A DNA stretch of 64,000 nucleotides from Eulemur rufifrons (Eukaryota; Chordata; Mammalia; Primates; Lemuridae). Shown here in pieces: positions 58,820-64,000 of the stretch (position 1 is its first letter; each line of letters begins with the position of its first letter). Both the position numbers and the translations under genes were made by a program. The stretch lies in assembly GCF_041146395.1 (NCBI RefSeq), contig NC_090989.1, positions 121,457,501 to 121,521,500 of the forward strand, in the 5' to 3' direction. Below the pieces are notes generated by a model. It was not told the origin of the DNA and did no database searches. It saw only the letters and a program-made list of their open reading frames with translations.

Positions 58820-59690
58820 AATTGAATCAGGTAGAAAACTAGGTGTACAAATCTACTGTCCCTCCCCCTGAACCCCAAATCCCATAATGTAAGCAATATT
58901 TGAAAAAAAGGGGAGAAAGGAGAAAAGGTAGAGGAGGAAGAGGTGGAGGAGGTAAATTTCATCCTATAACACAGTTCTTTGACTATGATGAGAACTGCAA
59001 AGATTTTGCATCAGTCTTTTGCTTTTTGACTTTGTTTATGGTAGTTTGTCATGCAGAAGTATTTTATTTCTTATAAATGAATTAGAAAAATTGAGACATC
59101 CCCTAAAAGACAGAAAGCAAATGGTATCAAATTAACAGAGAAACAAGATCAGAGAAAAACCACAGCGTAAAGTACTCCCAGAAAAGTCCTGGTTTGGAGC
59201 TGGAAGTGGTTCTGGAGCGGCACCAAATTCAGAATCAGTGGACCCAAAGAACGGGAGGGTACCCTGGGGCAACCACCAGGATATTTAATTTGGAGCGACA
59301 GGGCTGGTGAAACCCTTTTCCCTGCTCCTCTTGTGCTGAGCAGGGGTTAGCAGTAGCGTTGGCCCCTGGATAAGGCACTGACTCAGCACTGGGGCCAGAG
59401 AGGTAGAGTGATGTCCTGGCAGCAAGTAACCCCCAGGACAGACAGACAGGCCTCGTGGCAAAAAATAGCTAGCAGAGGCTCCCACACTCACCAGAAGCAC
59501 ACGCTCATCACAGAACCTGCATCCTCGATGATCAACATGGGTTCACAGTAACAGCAGGTAATCAACAGCCAAGAAATATCTGAGGAAAACCAATATCCTG
59601 CAGGAGAGCAGCAGGATAACCATAGAAACTGATGTCTGAGGAAAGGGGTGAGCAAAGAGAAAAGTTTAAATACCTATAATTGATTGCTCT
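58820..59690. other. Unassigned, no gene seen
   Basis: Purine-rich near 58900-58950. No exon or clear repeat. Confidence 0.4.
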
Positions 59691-59694
59691 AGAA

Positions 59695-59950
59695 TGGTTG
59701 AGAACATGGGCTCAGGACTCAAACTGCCTGAAATCCATTTCTAGCTGCGTTATGTTCTACATGTATGGATGACACTGGCAAATTACCTAATTTGTGACTC
59801 AGTTTCCTAATCCGTAAAATGGGGACTTAAATCCTATCAATCTCATGGGATTACTTTGAGAATTAAGTGAGATAACCATGTAAAAACACTTAACTCAGTA
59901 ACAAGCCAATAATAAATGCTCAATAAATGTTAGATATAGTATTATTATAA
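59695..59950 (+). mobile_element. MIR SINE, plus strand
   Basis: 'ggttgagaacatgggctcag', 'gcaaattacctaatttgtga', 'ctcagtttcctaatccgtaa', 'aatggggacttaaatcctat', 'aattaagtgagataaccatg', 'aaatgctcaataaatgttag'. Near full-length. Confidence 0.85.
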
Positions 59951-59954
59951 TTTT

Positions 59955-60615
59955 TAAAAAGCCAGAACTGGCTGCAGTAAAGAAGCACAAATTTGAGAAT
60001 ATATAAATCAAAATAAAATTTACGGCAAATTTGTAACTGAAAAAGATGAACTGAACAATATAATGGACACAGATTAAAAAAAGACTTAGTGACTGAGATT
60101 TCGGCCAGTGTGCTCAGGAGGTGGGGGATGGTGTGTCAGGGGCTCGGCCTTCTAACATGCCCTTTTTTCTTCCCTTTCCCCTTCATGGAGGCAGAGCTTT
60201 TGACCGGCATGCCTGGGGGTGGAAGCAGGGGTGCAGATTGGTGTGTCTGGGGCTGAGTTTCACTAGGCAGGGCCAGGAGTTTGCTCACCTATGGAGGATT
60301 GAGCAAATAAGCAGATTCATCAAGGGTAATGGGGGCCAGTTTTCTTACTCTCAGAGAAGGGCATTACAAACAGGGAGTAAGGAGGGAACAGTGGGGGATT
60401 GGAATCAGAAGTAGTGACGTGAACTCTTGGGTTCTACAGATTTATGTATATATACATGTGTATATACATACACAGACATATATATACAAAAGATACATTT
60501 GTTTGTTTGCTCTTTCTCCTGAAAGGGTATACAAGCAATTATACCCCCGTAACAATGAGCGCATCTAGCTCCGAAATCTTGGTTTCTAAATACCATTCTC
60601 TATGAAACAGAACTG
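59955..60615. other. Unassigned, no gene seen
   Basis: Contains an alternating 'tatatacatgtgtatataca' tract at 60440-60490. No exon recognised. Confidence 0.4.
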
Positions 60616-60619
60616 GGGT

Positions 60620-61335
60620 TCCTAAGAAAAAATGATTCCAGAGCTGAGGCAGAAAAGAACAAGAGAAGACAAGACTATTTTGTTGTTCCAAAAAGTAAGA
60701 AAATGCTCAATGAGTCCTAGAGACATATCAAAAGGACACAGGAACCAGCTGGAGGGACTCCCACTGGCCACATCTGGGGCAATTTGAGCATGAAAATATG
60801 TAATGAGAGTAATGGATTATAATCCATTAAATAAAATAAGAATTCATGAATCCAGACAGATAAGTAAATAAATAAATAGGAGAAAGGTCTCCCTTATGGT
60901 TAAATGCCAACTAAATATGGAAGGAACAACAAAGTTAGAAAATTATCAGGGTGTGATCAAACTAGTGAATAAAGGTTTCATGAGGAACAGGAGATTTACA
61001 TATTCTCAAAGTAATCTCCCCCCAAATTTCTTGTCAATACAAAGCGAAAATAGTAACTTTATATTGAGGAAATGTATCAGAGACCTTACCCCTAAATAAG
61101 TGATTAAAGTTATCATCACAGCGATGGGCCAAACTGATACCTTGTGACTCCTGATATGATGCACTGAGAATATATCATTTCTGTAATAGTCCTGCTAAAA
61201 ATGCATAACATGAATCTAATCACGAGGAAATGCAGGCAACACCAATTGAGCAACATTCTACAAAATAACTGGTCAAGGTCAAGAACTTCAGGAAAAAGAT
61301 CCTGCCTTCTGATAGGCCAGACTAAATACATTGAA
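60620..61335 (+). mobile_element. Old L1 3' UTR, plus strand
   Basis: 'aataagaattcatgaatcca', 'ttgtgactcctgatatgatg', 'caccaattgagcaacattct' and 'acaaaataactggtcaaggt' fit an L1M/L1ME 3' UTR. Non-coding. Confidence 0.6.
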
Positions 61336-61339
61336 TTAG

Positions 61340-61665
61340 TTAGGTTAAGACGAAGCCATTGTAACAAAGAAAGCTCAAATGGCTTTAGTAAGTTAGAAGT
61401 TTCTCTTTCACATAATAGGCTGGCCTGTCTGACAAGTAGTCTACCATGTCCCTCCATCCCCCTCCCCAGGCACCATGATCACCTTCACCATCTAGTTGAA
61501 TTGTTGTCACACCTGCAGGAAGAGAGGAAGCAGAAGTTGCACACATCATTTTTTTCATATTCCACTGAAAAGAACTTAGTGAACTACAAGGAGACCGGGA
61601 AATTTGCACAGCAAAAATTCTATGAGTGTGGACAAAGGAGAGAATGGATTTTAGGGTACAACTTG
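61340..61665 (+). mobile_element. Mammalian repeat, family not named, copy 3
   Basis: 'gttaggttaagacgaagcca', 'gaagtttctctttcacataa', 'gaagttgcacacatcatttt', 'gaaaagaacttagtgaacta', 'aaggagagaatggattttag'. Same order as the copies at 28640 and 49930. Confidence 0.45.
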
Positions 61666-61669
61666 TGTC

Positions 61670-62160
61670 CACCACATGCACGACCCACTCTTTATATTCT
61701 TAGGCCCCCTCAAGAAAGTCTTTCCCACTCTGGCCCTACACTGTCACCCCCATGTGGATCCCCATCCAGGGTCCTGGTGGCCACTCACCTTCATCTTTTG
61801 TGAGATACTCACTTCCTTCCAACTTAGCAAAGATCCCGGCTCCCCTTAGGATGATGAACAGGCTTCTCGAGGCTTTCAGCCCAAGACATGGAATAGGAAT
61901 GCTTCGCATGCTTCAAATGCCAATATAACATTTACTTTGATGATAGATTTATCATTTTTGCAGAATTTCTTTTTCCCCTTGGGCTGACTGAAATTTTGCA
62001 TATTTGAGCCAAACAACTCAATTTTGAGGTCTGTGGTTAAAAGAAAAAAATTGTTTGCAACAGATAAAGATCACCTACAATACTGTGGCTTCTCATAGGA
62101 TCACCTACCTATTTTAGTTTCAGTTACTGTAGCTCATGCAATCTGTCAATTGTTTAAAGT
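61670..62160. other. Unassigned, no gene seen
   Basis: No exon or clear repeat. Confidence 0.4.
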
Positions 62161-62180
62161 GCTATGAAAAATGTAATTTT

Positions 62181-62481
62181 CTTTCTTTCTTTTTTTTTAG
62201 AGACAGAGTCTCATTATGTTGCCCAGGCGGGAGTGCACTGGTGTGATCATAGTTCACTACAACTTCAAACTCCTGGGCTCAAGCAATCCTGCCTCAGCCT
62301 CCTGAGTAGCTAGAACTGGTAGTGTGCACCACCATGCCTGGCTAATTTTTCTTATTATTTTTATAGAGATAGAGTCTTGCCATTTTGTCCAGGCTGGTCT
62401 CGAACTCCTGCCCTTGACAAATTCTCCCACCTTGGCCTCCTGAAGTTCTGGGATTACAGGCATGAGCCACCACATCTGGCT
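62181..62481 (-). mobile_element. Alu, AluJ-like, minus strand
   Basis: Poly(T), both arms, ordinary short linker ('tcttattatttttatagaga'). Flanks gaaaaatgtaatttt (62166-62180) and the same with one extra A (62482 on) form the duplication. Diverged, so old. Confidence 0.92.
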
Positions 62482-62537
62482 GAAAAAATGTAATTTTTAA
62501 AATGAAATACTGAACAATCTGGAACTAATATCTAGAT

Positions 62538-62850
62538 CAGCACTGCCCAATAGAAATATAATGTAAGCCATATATACAATTTTCTAGTAGCTAAGTCAAA
62601 AAAGATCAAAAGAAATGGGTGAAATAAATTTTAATAATATATTTTAACACAGTATATCTAAAATATTGTCACTTTAACGTTCAATGAATATAAAAATTGT
62701 TAATGAGATATTTTACATTCTTTTTTTTATACCAAGTTTTCCATATGTGGTGTGTATTTTATACTTATAGCACATCATTTCTACCAGCCACATTTCAAGT
62801 ATGATAGCTCCATGTGGCCAGTGTCTGCAGTGCCAGCCGGTGTAGTTCTA
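62538..62850 (+). mobile_element. hAT-Charlie non-autonomous element
   Basis: 'cagcactgcccaatagaaat', 'ttttaataatatattttaac', 'atgagatattttacattctt', 'gtggtgtgtattttatactt', 'ccagccacatttcaagtatg', 'ctccatgtggccagtgtctg'. Ordered match to a Charlie-type element; right end is worn. Confidence 0.7.
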
Positions 62851-62954
62851 GGTGATCTCAATGTGGAAGGTGTGTGAGGGAGGAGGGAAGTGAAAGCAGG
62901 TTGAGGTTCTTGCTTTGTTTAAACTTAGATACAATTACTGAGTGGAATTTTCAA

Positions 62955-63320
62955 TAAATACAATAAACAGTATTTAGGACAAATGGTTTACCATATGGAA
63001 AAAATAAAACTGTGTCATGTGCCATACATAAACATAAATTCCAGATGGATTAAGGAGCTAATTTTCTAAAAAAGAGAAAAGTACAAAATACCAAAATTAC
63101 TAATTGTACAGTCCTTCTTAAGCAAGACATAAAATGTAGAAACCATAAAGGAAAAGACTGTCAGATTTATCCAAAATTTAAATTAAGCAAAGAACATTGT
63201 AAACAAAATTAAATGGCAAGAGATACAGTAAAAGGAAAACACCTACAAATCAATAGGAAGATAAACAATCCAACTAAAAAATAGGCAGAAAATTTGGACA
63301 GATATTTCAAAAAGTAAATT
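62955..63320 (+). mobile_element. Old L1 ORF2 3' part, left piece
   Basis: 'aaattccagatggattaagg', 'gaaaagactgtcagatttat', 'caatccaactaaaaaatagg' fit L1 ORF2. Stops throughout. Interrupted by an Alu. Confidence 0.6.
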
Positions 63321-63322
63321 GA

Positions 63323-64000
<678 letters not shown>

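Overview
The window reads as nuclear DNA of a primate, most likely a strepsirrhine of the lemur group. Several full-length Alu copies (11917-12258, 21351-21690, 25729-26082, 37375-37710, 46229-46558, 51278-51633) carry a long A/T-rich linker between the two arms and a right arm ending in a form I associate with lemur Alus rather than with human or galago Alus. MIR, L2, MLT1, Tigger and hAT-Charlie remnants form the older layer expected in any placental mammal. The species is an inference, not a lookup.

I found no protein-coding gene, tRNA, rRNA or other RNA gene that I can support. None of the open frames matches a protein I recognise, apart from frames that are fragments of L1 ORF2. Many long frames lie in GC-rich or simple-sequence DNA, overlap each other on both strands, and look like chance. 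The window is therefore intergenic, or a stretch of a large intron.

Layout. 1-11.9 kb: mostly non-repetitive DNA with MIR, L2 and old L1 pieces, including a MIR nested in an L1. 11.9-17.2 kb: a lemur-type Alu, minus-strand L1 debris, and a non-repetitive block (about 15.6-15.8 kb) dense in transcription-factor core motifs. 17.28-17.64 kb: a CpG-island-like segment with GC boxes, three TEAD cores and a CTCF-like site; this is the best regulatory candidate. 18-24.6 kb: microsatellite, MER5A, a pair of Alus, MIR, and a nearly complete MER1-type hAT element. 24.6-32.2 kb: Alus, purine microsatellite, L1 interrupted by an Alu, two Tigger-like DNA transposons. 32.2-34.6 kb: the largest element, a 5'-truncated minus-strand L1. 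34.6-42 kb: L2, microsatellite, Alu, an unclassified LTR-like unit and a 7SL-like monomer. 42-49.4 kb: old L1 broken by an MLT1 LTR, then three more MaLR LTRs. 49.4-64 kb: MIR, Alus, an ERVL LTR, old L1 pieces and a hAT-Charlie element.

I did not find a previously undescribed biological system. The items most worth a second look are the CpG island, the motif-dense block at 15.6 kb, the 7SL-like monomer with a perfect 14-bp duplication, and the unclassified LTR-like unit at 39.7-40.3 kb. Repeat family names were assigned by eye; class and orientation are firmer than subfamily and exact ends.
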